DNA from: Collybia mongolica
Taxonomy: Eukaryota > Basidiomycota > Agaricomycetes > Agaricales > Clitocybaceae
Direction: 5' to 3'
DNA length: 64,000 nt
Assembly: GCA_013420905.1 (NCBI GenBank)
Contig: JAAXNY010000008.1
Span: 2,232,001 to 2,296,000 of the forward strand
Part shown: positions 46,381 to 58,800 of the stretch, one piece after another
Layout: each line of letters begins with the position of its first letter
How positions within the stretch are numbered: the stretch's first letter is position 1
Position numbers and translations under genes: made by a program
Notes under the pieces: generated by a model
What the model saw: the letters and a program-made list of their open reading frames with translations, nothing else
The model's database searches: none
Told to the model about the DNA's origin: nothing

Positions 46381-49300
46381 TTACTCGCGCGCGACCCAGT
46401 CTGTACTGCGCGAGACAAGCTCAATCGAATTGTCCGTTGTCCAGAAGAGTCGTTCAGTGGCACTTCTACCACTCCAACTCTTTTGATCTCGCAGAATCAT
46501 GGCCTAAATGGGGGCCTCGTCGATGTATGTCTGAGGGGGAGATTTGAGAATTACACACCTGCTGAGCGCCAAAGTTTCTTTGGTCATGAGCAAAGAGCTC
46601 AACATTGTCTTCCAATGCCTCAGAAAGCATCTGCAAGTCTTGTAGTATAGCTTGCATCGCACGGACCGCAGACAATGTAAGGATCTCCTTCCGATTACGC
46701 ACTGTTCCACCATTCGAGCTAGGTGGTGGAAGTGACCGTGAGATCGTTTGCAGCACGGTCTGGAGTATCCGTTTCGTTTCTCCCATGATTCTCTGTGCCT
46801 GGGGGAAATTCCTCCTTGACACAAGAACGAGGGATCGCGTAATCATATCCGAAGCGAGGAGCTCCATTCGGCGGCGAACGATCACGGGATCAGATACAGT
46901 CGATGGTGGTCGCGGTGACGAAGATGACATTGGCAAAAGGGTAACAGTGAGGAGGACAGGGTGTGCAAGGCGTGTCACACTTTTTGCAGCGGCGGGATCG
47001 AAGAAGGAACCGTCAACCTCAACGACGGGAACCTCATCAATCATGCCGTCCATCATCCCATCAGCAAAATCAGGAGAATCATCGATAGCGAGTGAATCTA
47101 GTCCCATGCTCCGCACGAACTGGTCGGTGGCATTCATCGAACGGCCTTGGGGATTGCGTGACTGCGTCATCTTCTGCATGTCCGTGTTATCGAGCTCGAG
47201 CTCGATCAGCATCTCTTTGCGTTCTCCATATCGAAGCTCGCCCACATCAACGTCAACATTTTGCCCGTCAGAAGCAAGAATTGACGACGGTCCCCCAGAG
47301 ACCTTGCGGATCCTAAAGCGATGTCCATCCACGACTTTCATATGTAGTTTCATATTGAGCAACCCGATAGACATCATCCCTCCCACACACCCAGCAATAC
47401 AGTCACGGAGATCATACCAATCCTTCACAAAAGTGTATGTCCCACTAGTGTGATTCGACATTAACCAGAGCGAAGCAGGATCGTGTGAACGACCATAGCC
47501 AAAGGAGTGGATAGGAACGTTAGCCGCTTCCGCACGGGCAAGAACAAGATCCATTTGTGCACGCCGCGTGCTGTCCGCAGCGTCGCTAACGAGAATCATG
47601 CCTGAGATTGGGTTACGAGCCTTTCGCTGCAAAACAACATCAAGCCCTAGGGATGGCGTCAGATCTCGAGATCCCAATCAAGCGGACTTGGTTAACGAAC
47701 CGTGATTAACAGCGGTGACCACATCAGTCTTCTCATCTTTGGAACCCCTAACCAAAAATTCATCTTGCTGTTCGTCCAGTCTGGCACCAAGCTCGTCAAC
47801 GAATTTCTCCAGCCTCGCCCGACTTTGAGCCTTTCCAACGCTCAAAAATGGTGTTTTCCTCACCCGTCCTGACGGCCCTACCTCGAAAGTCACCATACTC
47901 AAACGGTCTTTTTGTGAAAGAGACGAAACTAGGAAATCAAGTGTGGCACGAATGACGCGTACTTTTAGCTGGGCGGTGCTGGGTACAGCTGAGGGTGGAG
48001 GTATGGAAATAACAAGAATTAGATCGATAGGCGGGTGGGGGAGAGGTGTTAAGGAATTGGATGGTCCAGATGATGTGTAAGGTGTGACCAGGGAGGTTGG
48101 AGATTCGTAGTTGCTCTGTTCATCGTCTTCTCCAAGCGTAGTAAGTTTGCTCGAGTGAGATATTTGACCCCGCTGTGCCAACGATCCATGTGAAGTGGAA
48201 GAAGACAAGGTAGATCGAGATGAACCGTTCAGTATGCTATCAACGGTACTAACCGTGGTTTGTGTACTACCACTCAACATCCGCATTGCCTTGGAACTCC
48301 CCCCAAATTCCTCCATATTCGGAGCACGAGGCTCCAGCGCCTGTGGCGGAGAGTTCTGCGCCTGGAACATGTTAACAAGAGCCTGGATATTATTTTTCCA
48401 AGATTCCAGAGATGATCGCTCTTTAAATATTAAAATAAAGGACGCAAGCTCATCTTCCATGTCAATGGTGAGGCTCATTTCCCCAGCAGCGGAGGTTGCC
48501 GTGACGTGTTTGATGTGTCTAACATAGATCCTACCCTTCAGCCGCAGGACACCTTTGGCTTGGCTAGACATGGATACCGTGGAACCTGGGTCCGTAAACC
48601 CAGAGGCATTGGAGAGAAGGCGCCCAAGCCCCCTCTTTTTTTCTTCTACGACGCAGATGATAGCTTCTTTGAACAGGTACACATAGAATTCACGAATCGC
48701 TGAGTCCCGTCGAACAGATAAAAGATCGTACATTTGAAGAGGGCCTAAGTCGGAAAGCGGATGGCCTTTCCAATCAATGATGCGATTCCTAAGGTCTTCT
48801 GTGATGGCATTGAATGGCGAATCTTCTTCCTGCTGCGTGATGGGATTATGAGGATATGAATCGTGACCATTGGTCGAGGGGGCGTATTGGTCCTGTGATA
48901 GTCCATGATTATGGTAATGGCGAGGAGATGCATCCTGTTCAACCATGTGCTGTTGCTGTTGGTGCCGTCGCTGAGAAATATGATCAGGGCGGGGGCTGGA
49001 GTGACCTGAATTTGTATCGTGTCCCCTATGGCTGCCACCGCCCCTTGAGGCATAATTGTCCGACATGACGGGGCCCGGAATGTTGCCCGCCACACGCTTT
49101 CCTGGAAGCTCGATGACTACAATGCAAGTCAAGGGCTGATTCAAGTCGTTGGTGCGAGTCAGGGACGAAAACTCCGGCCGGACCTGAATCGATGGCGCGA
49201 CAATGTATTGGGAGTGCTCGCCGTTGGGGTTCGATTTGACGGAACCAGTATGGTCAAGGGGATCATCATCATTAGGATTATAGGGTTGCGGTGCAGCTTG

Positions 49301-50074
49301 TGCCCGGCTCCGACCCGTAGGGGTATCGCGTCCCGGGAAGAGAGGGGCGGCTCTATGATCACCCATGCCAGTGAGAGCGGCGAGTTCTGCATAAAACATT
49401 GAGAAAGACGTGTACTGGACGATGAGGGATACGAACTATTTGATTTTCCTCCATCACCATCCCCAACTTTCATGGGCCGTCGACATACACCGCAAACGCC
49501 GAGGTTAGTTTTTCTCGGAACGTTATTTCGATGTTGATTGGGGGGCGGGCCATAGACTGCGGTAAAGCACGCCTGAAACAGTTCAACAACGCCCAATGTG
49601 AACAGAGTCGTTTGGACTAACCTCATGAAGAGCATGACCACACTCGGGGACGATATGTGGCTTCTCACCTGGAAGCCGGAAGCTGAAGCTGAGCGGCTCG
49701 AGACATACTGGACACTCGTCCTCGACCTCTATTGCGTCACGACTGGAAACTACGGGAAGGGGAGCGATGTGCATGGCGGAGTATGGGTGGGAGGTATGAT
49801 TTTCGCTGGAAGCGGTGGAAACGGAATAGGCCGAATGAATGGACGGTGCGCGGTTCGGCTTGCGAAAAACTGTCTGAAAGACCTTGAAGGAGGACTTTGG
49901 GGTGGCGCTGGCGCTGGTGGACTGTGAGTAATCGGGAGGGCGGGGCGCTAGACGAGGAGAAATGTAAGTGGGAGTAAGAGGAACTTGATGGGAATTTGAA
50001 TGATCGGAGGGAGTGGGTGAGTTGCGATGATTTCTGGATATCCAACTAGGGGACGAAGTCGATCGCATGAACAA
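46381..50074 (-). CDS. RING-H2 / PH / VWA domain protein, Far1/Ste5-like scaffold candidate
   Basis: About 1,130 residues. An unstructured Ser/Pro-rich N-terminus (start 50074, MFMRSTSSPSWISRN) precedes a RING finger: CPVCLEPLSFSF, PHIVPECGHALHEACFTAVY and, after an insert, CGVCRRPM. A linker rich in His/Gln (QRRHQQQQHMVEQD) leads to a PH-like domain (WKGHPLSDLGPLQMYDLLSV, REFYVYLFKEAIICVVEEKK, LRLKGRIYVRHIKHV, ASFILIFKERSSLESWKNNI). A VWA domain follows (PIDLILVISIPPPSAV, ATLDFLVSSLSQKDRLSMVT, GMILVSDAADSTRRA, VPIHSFGYGRSHDPASLWLM). The last exon ends STDWVARE at 46381. The RING-PH-VWA order is that of the ascomycete mating-MAPK scaffolds Ste5 and Far1, so a pheromone-signalling scaffold is a reasonable but unproven idea. 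The VWA MIDAS motif appears degenerate (LVISIPPPS, not DxSxS). Confidence 0.75.
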
Positions 50075-50777
50075 AAAAAGCTTTTGAGCGCCCGCAGATA
50101 GTACTGGAGAGCTGTCTGACGATGATGATTAGGTGGTGATATTCGTGTGAAACGGGTGCAAAGGATATATGAAAGTGCGAAGGGGTCTGCAACGTCGTAA
50201 ACTTCCAAGGAATTCTATTCTAACTTTTCCTGCATGCATCCATCTTTTGATGCCCATTTCAATTGTTCCCATTTGGCTCACTCCAGCAATAATAACACCG
50301 TATTATACCCTTTTCGTCCAATCCTTCATTGTCCTTTCCGTCATTATCCCCCGTCGCTGTCACAGCCGCCGTCCTCGATGGCGTTCAATATGCCCTCTTC
50401 ACTGGCAGTGCTACGACGTGGCACTCAGGCCTTCCCCATGGCGCAGATCAGAGTCAGGCGCTTCCTTTCCCACCTCCAGGTATGGACCCTGGCCCCCTGT
50501 ATGATATATTTCACGCCATCTGCATCTGCAATCGTCATCTGCTCACCCTCACTCGATCTTCTTTTCAGGGCTGTGCAACGGCACCTATGCATCTGCTAAT
50601 TTCCCTTTCACAACGACCATCATGTCCTCGGCAATCCGCGTACACTTCCATGAATATACGATATTTCAGACTGGATCGCACCGTGGCAACAACCTCAACT
50701 CATCCGTGCCATTTTATTTATTTATTTTTGTTCCTGCAAGCTTCGGTCCCAATCCGAATCGTGCGTAATGAGGCGCC
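50075..50777. other. Spacer holding a doubtful small gene
   Basis: About 700 bp upstream of the RING/PH/VWA gene. Apart from the small plus-strand candidate at 50378-50768, pyrimidine-rich sequence is all that is seen. Confidence 0.45.
50378..50768 (+). CDS. Possible small mitochondrial-type protein (doubtful)
   Basis: The Met at 50378 opens a basic, acid-free N-terminus (MAFNMPSSLAVLRRGTQAFP, then MAQIRVRRFLSHL) that looks like a mitochondrial presequence. A strong CAG-GTATGG donor follows at 50480, and a TTTTCAG acceptor near 50569. The downstream exon can be read in two frames; one contains a short hydrophobic run (PFYLFIFVPASF) and stops at 50768. The frame choice depends on which donor is used. 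No family is recognised. It may be a small respiratory subunit, or chance. Confidence 0.3.
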
Positions 50778-50778
50778 A

Positions 50779-51314
50779 TCACACCCAAAACCGTCTCATC
50801 AAACGAGCGAAAGTCAGATGCTCTGATGATGTCTGCGTGTACATGTTCCACAAACCATCATTTTCCTGGGTTGCATCTAGTCGTATCCGATAATAAGTGA
50901 CATCCTCACTTGGGCTTTGTGTCAACGACGACGTGATACCGATAACACGGATCTTGGCAACGTTTTTATCTTCCAGGGACAAATTCAAATAGCGCTAGAT
51001 TTTTTTGGACCTCGAAAGACGACGAATTTATAAGTTGTGAGATTGGAGCGGGTCGGGAATTCGTACGGCCCAACAAATAAGTGGCTTTGCACACCAACAT
51101 AACTCTTATCAGGCCTCGCGACTATCTCATGGTAAGTTCTACAACCATCATTACACTGATCGCACAACATCGACATCTGTCGAAGTGGCACCTGTTGGAG
51201 AACCGTACCCATATAACATTCCCACCAGAAACATACCGTGTCCATTCCATCATACGACCAAGTGCCCCACATAGATGCATGCTCTACGGATGTGTTTGAT
51301 TTCGACAAGCTCAT
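50779..51314 (-). CDS. Hypothetical protein
   Basis: An open frame from the Met at 51314 (MSLSKSNTSVEHASMWGTWS) includes a Cys cluster (MLCDQCNDGCRTYHEIV) and a hydrophilic segment (VGVQSHLFVGPYEFPTRSNL). A 42-nt intron (GTCCAA to GGAAG) lets it continue in frame as KNVAKIRVIGITSSLTQSPS and TYYRIRLDATQENDGLWNMY, ending at 50779; otherwise it stops after 115 codons. The composition looks coding. I do not recognise a family. It lies head to head with the dioxygenase gene, 220 bp away. Confidence 0.5.
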
Positions 51315-51534
51315 GAGCTCAATAATTATCATACCATCCTTTCCCTATCTCTCTTAATCATAAGTCTACCCCCTATGATTTATGACCCTTGGGTCAGTCA
51401 GTCAGCCCAATATTTCCAATACTGGCCCTGTCATGTGTCGTGACAAGACTTTGTAAGCCCCGTACTATTTAGGTATTGAGCTATCTAACATCGACGCATA
51501 CCTAGAAATCATCACTTAAGACTCCCATCCAGTC

Positions 51535-52445
51535 ATGTCCAACTGGAAATCACCGCTTGAAGGATACGAGAATGCCGAACCTCTCCCAAACACTATCAAT
51601 TCTGATGGCAAATCACTCTTCAATCCTCCAGGTGCCAAGTCAGCTGCGTACGAAGAATTTCCGCCACCGATTGACTCCTCAAACAATGGGTTCGATTTTC
51701 ACGGTGAGTCCGATGCGCCGAGTGGCCCGCCCCTGAGTCCGCACGTCGTGGTCTGGTTTGCACGGGGCTCTGTCTCACCCTCCTTCGTTGCTAGTATACT
51801 ACATGCCGACAATTGAAGCCGAACTAAAATTTGCGCGAGAGTTGCACGAACGGATTAGGAGAGAATTTCCAGAGGTACTGTGGAACCTTTACTCATCGGA
51901 GCATTCCCGTAGCGGGGCCCTCGTTCTCGGGAACCCGGTCTAATTGTCCGTCATAGCTCCGAATCTACAAATTCTGGGAAAGACCAGTCGGTTAGTCGTC
52001 CATTCTTTCAAGGAAGAGGGATCAAAATCTCACTGAAAAGTTCAATTCCCTATTATACATCAGGTCCCCACCCGACAGCAATGTTCGAAGTCAACACTTT
52101 CACTCCACACCAGACTGGTGCGCTGTTTTCTTGGCTGACCGTCCATCGGGGACCTTGTTCGTACGTCACTTTCTAGAGGTTCTGCGCAATGGGAACTCAT
52201 CAATAATGGCATAATCAACCCCCATATGTCTGTGAAATTCTATGCCTTGACAACCTCATATCAATCTGTCTGGACCCATGTGTTCGGATTGATTTTATGG
52301 ATTTACTACCGTGTTCTATTTCTGGAAAATCAGTGTCCTTGTTCATCCCAACACGGATAATGAGTTGAAGGACCACACAGAACTCATGTCCTGGATGGGA
52401 ACACCATGGCCACTCAATACTTCAATGTTGAAGGGAGCACATTAG
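51535..52445 (+). CDS. DOPA 4,5-dioxygenase family protein
   Basis: A member of the small fungal/bacterial DOPA 4,5-dioxygenase family, extradiol ring-cleaving Fe(II) enzymes; the Amanita enzyme makes betalain precursors, but most homologues have no known role. Five exons. Exon 1 starts MSNWKSPLEGYENAEPLPNT at 51535 and ends at GFDFH. Then come VYYMPTIEAELKFARELHER, LRIYKFWERPVGPHPTAMFE, VNTFTPHQTGALFSWLTVHR, and, after a long intron of about 180 nt, SVLVHPNTDNELKDHTELMS and WMGTPWPLN, ending at 52445. The conserved His-bearing motifs (DFHVYY, GPHP, HPNT...DH) are all present, so an active enzyme is likely. Confidence 0.88.
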
Positions 52446-53029
52446 CATAAGTATATACGTTATATATGGAAATACTACTTTTTACAAATGCAAGAGGAGT
52501 TAACAAAGCAAGAAAAAAGTTGTCTGAGGCTCTACCATAAAATAAATGTCCCAGGGAGAAGTCGAACCTCCGTCTTGACGGTAGCTCTTTGTAACAAATT
52601 CCACAACGTCATGATCTAACCACTAATCGACAAGGACTTAGAGAACGAAGCAGAGAACCACCAATTCAACGAAAAAGTTCTGGAAGACGCGGAAAATGGA
52701 ACATTGCCAATGAGCATTGGGATATTTGAACCTTGAGTTGTGACGAAGCCCTGTGTACACCGATTTTATTGGTTGGGCATTCAGATGGCGGTCGAAGTGC
52801 ACCAAAAGCATGTGTAATCAGCTGGGTTCAGATTTCAGCAGTAGAATTTGTATATTTACTGACTCTTGTTGACGGTTAAGCGATGATTGATCATCTTCGG
52901 AATCGTTGGGGTAATAAAACTGGCGGTCCGCATGGAGAGGATCCGTCCGTCGGCCTTTTCCGAACGATCCAGCAAAAAGCGTCAGTCAGAGCGTGAAAAC
53001 CCTATCCTTATCCCAAACGACACAGCGCC
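52446..53029. other. Intergenic region with a tRNA gene
   Basis: About 580 bp between the dioxygenase gene and cystathionine beta-synthase. It contains tRNA-His (52548-52637) and nothing else recognised. Confidence 0.55.
52548..52637 (-). tRNA. trnH-GUG: tRNA-His (GUG) with a 19-nt intron
   Basis: On the minus strand the acceptor strands GTCCTTG and CTGGGAC pair with one T-T mismatch. The D-arm is GATTAGTGGTTAGATC. The anticodon stem TGACG/CGTCA encloses a TTGTGG...C loop with anticodon GTG at plus 52602-52604. The T-arm is GGAGG-TTCGACT-TCTCC. The 19-nt intron at 52582-52600 lies between positions 37 and 38. Without it the gene is 71 nt. Confidence 0.8.
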
Positions 53030-54645
53030 ATGCCTCCCCGAATCCTCGAAAGCGCCCTTGACGCAGTAGGAAATACGCCCCTCATTCGTCTTGATAAAAT
53101 TGCGAAACAAAATGGCATTAGGTGTAATCTCCGTGAGTGCATATCACACCAGGGCAGTTAAGGACAGGCTCATGTTACTTCTTTCAAAAGTCGGCAAAGT
53201 AGAGTACATGTCTGCAGGGGGGTCTGTGAAGGATAGAATTGCAAAAGCCATGGTGGAAGCTGCGGAGAAGGAAGGGAAGCTCATTCCTGGGAAGAGCGTT
53301 ATCATTGAGCCAACATCGGGGAATACGGGTATGTCTGAGTTGGCATCACTCGCGATGAGGCTCACAAGACCGTTATTATAGGCATTGGATTAGCAATGGC
53401 GTGTGCTATCAAGGTAAAATGATCAACAAGGACTTGACTGCACATGTACTGAATACTACAGATAAGGGTTATTCGGTCATCATAACGTTGCCTAACAAGA
53501 TGTCCCTGGTAAGGTTCACTTGTGAGTGTGTACAACCGCATTTTTCATTTTCTACTATAGGAGAAAGAAGCCACTCTTCGTGCCCTTGGTGCAGAGGTCA
53601 TTCGGACACCCACTGAAGCCGCATGGGACGCTCCAGAAAGTCATATAGGTAGAGCCCAAACTTTACTCTCCGGAAGTCTCGTGGCTGAATTCCTTAACGA
53701 TCGCAGGAGTTGCGCAGAAACTGCAGCGGGAAATACCATATGGTATCATTTTGGATCAATACCGCAACGTTCGTCAGGGTGTCTTGTTGGGGTCTATCGA
53801 TCGGTTTCTCATGCACCCTGTCGCAGATTAACAACCCTTTGGCTCATGAATACACAACTGGGCCTGAGATTATTGATGCTGTTGTTTCGACACCTTCGAC
53901 AACATGTAGACCTTCGTCAGGCAAGGTCGACGTCATAGTCGCAGGTGCGGGCACCGGAGGAACTGTTACTGGCCTCTCGCGGGCAATCAAGAAGACTCAT
54001 AACAAGGGTTGTGTCGTCGTCGCTGTAGATCCCGTAAGTTGACATTCATCTTTCAAGATTTTGCTTCTAAACACGTTGTTAGAGGGGAAGTATTCTTGCA
54101 TTCCCCGATGAACTCAATCTACTGGATGAGGGCACACAATATATTGTTGAAGGCATCGGCTATGACTTCATCCCAGATGTATTGTCCCGTGACCTGTCTG
54201 ACATCAACTCGTGGATAAAAAGCTCTGACGAGGAAGCGTTCGCTGCTGTCCAAGTCCTCATGAGGAAAGAAGGGCTTCTTGTTGGTGGGAGCAGTGGAAG
54301 TGCGCTCAGTGGTGCTTTGAAATGGCTTCAGAGCACAGAAGGCCAAAGCGTTGCGCAGACAGAAGGGATGAACGTAGTGGTATTGCTTCCAGACGGGTTA
54401 GTCCCTGCGTTTATCGTTTCTTTCCTACTGAGTTGTAATGACCAATACGTAGCATCCGAAACTACATGAGCAAATCTTGGTTCTTGAAGATGGCCATGGA
54501 AGCCGAGCCTTCCCCTCTCTCCAGTGTAATTGCCAACGTGCTGCACGGAACATCCCTGACACAGGAGCCGGTCAAACTTTCGGAGAATTCCTCGGTAATA
54601 TCAGGGCTTGTCAATGGCGTTAGCGCAATGAAAGTGTCTGTCTAA
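53030..54645 (+). CDS. CYS4: Cystathionine beta-synthase, short form
   Basis: A PLP enzyme condensing homocysteine and serine in transsulfuration. About eight exons join from [20 protein letters not shown] (start 53030) to MKVSV (stop 54643-54645). The PLP Lys is in [22 protein letters not shown] ([15 protein letters not shown]) binds the substrate carboxylate; [10 protein letters not shown] holds the PLP phosphate; [10 protein letters not shown] is the active-site Ser loop. Yeast Cys4 aligns well ([36 protein letters not shown]). After [16 protein letters not shown] only about 55 residues remain, and these do not contain the paired CBS domains of yeast and human enzymes. The first intron starts right after NGIRCNL. 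Confidence 0.9.
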
Positions 54646-55877
54646 ATCGTAATTTGTATCCACTCAATTGGTTTCAACCTCACGTACTTTTCATTATTTC
54701 TCCTTTACCTATTTAGAGGCTTGCAAATAAAATAATATTGTAATATAGGACAGGAAGGTGTTTTATTGGCACCATTTTACTATCACCACTTAACGAGGTA
54801 AGAATGCAAATGATGGTAATCCTGACTCCTGCACTGGTGCGGTTACGAGGTCAACCCCTCGGAATTTTAAGTACCCAGTGCCTTGCATATGTAAATTGCA
54901 GTCGCATCGGGTCTTACTTGGCTCTACCAAAAATGTTACGAATTGTCACGCTGATCTTTTTCTTATCATCGGATAGATTGACCGTTGTCTCATATATCCT
55001 TCATTCCATCACTCAGGCTATTGCTCTTACGGCCCTCGTGTTATATCATAAATATGTACATTCAACTAAATTCTAAGGTGCTATGATAATTGTGAGGGTG
55101 AAGACGCAGCCGAATCGAGTAATCAAACGTTATAGATTGTCAGTGTCACATGTTTGGCTGTGCCAAACTGAAGCCCTGAAATTTTGGAAAAAAAATAAAG
55201 CTTCAGTTTCCAAGACATTGCTATGCTCAGAGTCAGAGTGGTATTAACAAGATAGATTGATTGATGTGATTCGAGTAGGTATAACGCACTACACAGAATA
55301 CAATAGGGGCGATCAGAACATATGGGACAACCATAGACCGATGGGAACTCCACCCAAACAGGAGTTCGCGTTTCTCAAGGCCGCCCATCCAACTGTTGAT
55401 TAGGCAGTTGAAATTCATAAATATTGGCACATCACCAGAACCGATTGCAGCATGGTTGCGTTTAAGCACTGCTCGGGCAGAAAGTGGCCAAGGAAAGGGG
55501 AATGAAGGGAGATATCACGCCGTAGCAAGAAATAAATATTTGTATTAGAGGTGGACGTCGACGTCTTGGGGGCCAGAGGTTGAAAAACACCCCTTATATA
55601 TATAACGTTACTGGGTTAACAAACAAGACATAATATCTTTATCACGTGCTTCCAGCTGTAGAATATTGGGCTTTTCCGAGTCGATCAGTGACCCGCAAGG
55701 ACTTCGAGTGCTCGTCATGGAGAGTTATCACTAAACGATTAACTCTGATATCTTTTTATCTTATTCTACTAAGGGTGGGCATACTTATCAGCGTCTGATA
55801 TCAACCTGGCCTTTTTGTAATACAATGACCTTTTCAGACATCTATCCGTCGCGTCGCGTATCGAGACACGAGACACC
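54646..55877. other. Gene-free stretch upstream of TEL1
   Basis: About 1.2 kb. A TATATATATA run lies near 55594-55605. Short ORFs have no motif. Part of it must be the TEL1 promoter. Confidence 0.5.
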
Positions 55878-58800
55878 ATGAGCAACCTCAAGACCGTATT
55901 GCAAAACCTGAAAAGCGACAAAATCAAAGAGCGTCAAGAAGGTCTAGCTTCTATTCGTACCGTATTCGCACAAGATAAAGTCGTCGCGAATTTTCATGTC
56001 AATCGTGAGGGCGAAGGAGACCCTCGAGCATGGCTTCCTGTGTTCCAGGCACTGTTTCAAGCGGTGTTGAACGAGAAAATAGCTGCAACGAAGAAGACCA
56101 CCGGTAAATCTTCCGGATCTGCGGTGACAGCGCAGAGGAGGCTTGCGGATGCCGCTAGTGCTGTCCGCTGGTTGACAGAAAGGACATCGGAACTGATGAA
56201 CAAGCGCGTTGTCAAAGCACTCTTCGAGCATCTTCTACAAACAATGGTGCATAAAGGGGAGATGCTAATGCCAGTGGCTTTGGATTATATCAAAGCCTTG
56301 AGGTGTCTTGTTAGTTTCACCCCTCACCTTGAGCATATGGAGGACGAAACTTGGATCAGAATCGCAGAGATGGGTTTCAATGTCATTCTCAGTGATCCAA
56401 TAAAGAACACCTTTGAACTGCATGATGCGGTCGAAAGTCCTGCGCGGAGGATTGAGCCGGATGACTCAGATCTTTATGACGAAGACGACCCAATGGGTGA
56501 CGGGGAAGAGGAAGATGTGCTACCGTCAACCTCCAGGAAAAGACCTCGAGGAGACTCCAACACAACACAGCAGCCAACGTTTTCTATTAAGCCATTAGAG
56601 GCAAAACGAGCATCTCAACGACAAGGCTCTGTGTCCGTTTCTCTCGAGCAAATCGAATTCATGTCGGTTATCTCGATTCTCCTTCGTTCACCATCGTCAC
56701 CTATCCTCGCGTATAATTATCATTATCTTCCTTCATCGATTCTCCTTCGCCTTGAACGATTTCTTGATATGTATCCGGCAGATACCTCGCTTGTCCAGGA
56801 TTATATTGCGACTGTATCATCCACACTTGCTCATCTATCGTTAAACAGGACCCACGATGTCGCTAGATTTGCACGCAGATCTTGGAATCGTATGGTTGCT
56901 CTGTGGGGAACTAAAAACAAAAGAATGAAGGAGGGCCTCGTTGCGGTTCTACGAGTTCTGTTCCCTTTCGTTACGACAGACAACGAGATATACCAGTCTG
57001 CTCCTTTTGACTGTGCGGAAGGCATAGGAAAACTTTGGCATCTACTTGACGGAGAAGTTGAAAGCAGATGGGGCATAGAAAGTTTATCTCTTGACGCATT
57101 AAGGCTTGAACCAATAGAACATCGAATTCCCTCTCCTGATAGCAATCCCGCATTTTTAGCCAAAACCTTCCGCTCGGGGTGGAATTTTGACGCAGGTCAA
57201 GCGTTGGCTTGGGCAACCTTGGAGCTCCAAGCTGATTGTGCTGGCAAGGTGAGAATGACCCGCCTCCTTGGATTTGGTCTAACAATTTGCAGTTATTCCA
57301 ACTTTCGGAGTCTATGCATATAAGTGCAACACCAGGCTCTTCTCGGAGCGAAGGCAAACGAGTTCGGCTGGAGAGTCCGATCGCATCTCTCCTGTCGTCA
57401 ATCCAACATCAAGCTGCACCGATTGTTCGAACCTATCACTTGCAAATACTTTTATTCTTCGTTGATCGACATTGGTCGCTAGTCCATGACTCACTTCAAC
57501 AAGACGTGGTTCAGGCGCTTTTACAATGCGTTTCGTATGATGATGGGAACATTCAGTCATGGGTCCTCTTATGTTTCGCTGCGATAGCGCATGCTGGGAC
57601 TTGCAATGCCCCTCATCCAGTCAACGTAAATTCTAGTGGTCGTTCGCAGCTGCCCTTTACATCCAGAGCCCAACCAGCCCACACTGTACTCACCTGGGAT
57701 TTAATATGGACGAATGCCATTCGCCGCGCAAATGTACCAACTGTTTGTCGGGCAGCTTGCCACACCGCCCATATTCTTTTGCTAAACTCTCAGCCACGAA
57801 CTGGCAATGACAATCATATCCCCTTGTCCTCTCAACGCGTTTTGTCAGAAATTGAAGCCCTCGGAAAAGATTTAGATGTTCAGGGTCCTGTCTACCCATA
57901 TGACTCTGTTTGTGCCTTTCTATCTCAATGCTTAAAACTTGCAGGACAAGATATGCGGCTTTATCGCATGCAGTTGGAAGAGAAAGTTGTGAGTTGGCTT
58001 GTCGACTGCTGGAAGGTTATGGGAATGGGGAGGAAACGCATGTCCTTGCACACGGTCAAAGATATTATGCTTCTTTTAGAAAGCATATGTGGGCTTGCCA
58101 AGAGAAGCAACCTACTTCTGCGCATACCATTACCAGACTGTCAAATGGTGGAGGTATTGGTTGAAGAGGCAAAAGCTAAAGTGATCAAGGATTTTCTTCT
58201 GAATGCTCAACTACCACCGTTTGGCGAGACGGCAGACCGGATCATAGAAACACCTCTTGTGATTAACAGGTCTCATGAGCACACCAAATATGATCAGCAA
58301 CTGGCTCAACCCCGGGGGCGGGAACGCAAACTGTCTACATTCTTCCTCAGATCGGTTGAAGGGCTAATCGCTGAATGGGAGGACACCTCAGGGCACTCCA
58401 CAGCTGAGACAGCTCGCCACTCTCTGGATATGGCCGTGACTGCGCTTTCCTTCGAGTCCATTCTGGTTCTGAATGGTACACAGCCGAACCGACGTCTAAT
58501 CCAAAGTGCATGCAAATTAATAGAAATCGTGGCAAGCATTGTCCGCGATGTGCAATGGACCCCCGCGGAAAAGGCTTTGGTGCTACTTGGATTGGATCCC
58601 TTATTGCTCACAGGCAAAGATTGCAATGATGACGAGCGATGGGAGGTAATGTTACCCCCAGACGCGGGAACAGGAATCAAATCTCAGAGCCTGAAGCTTT
58701 TGAGCACTGTGAACGCAAAAACGGGCGAATTAGATGAATCCAGAGTGTCATTTTTGCGAGTAGTTTGGCAGCATCCTGACGTGAGTGCCTGTATTCCTTC

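Noticed and set aside
47678..47700. Apparent stop and frame break in the RING/PH/VWA gene
   Set aside because: A GTTCGT...CCCTAG intron here restores the VWA frame, so it is not a disruption.
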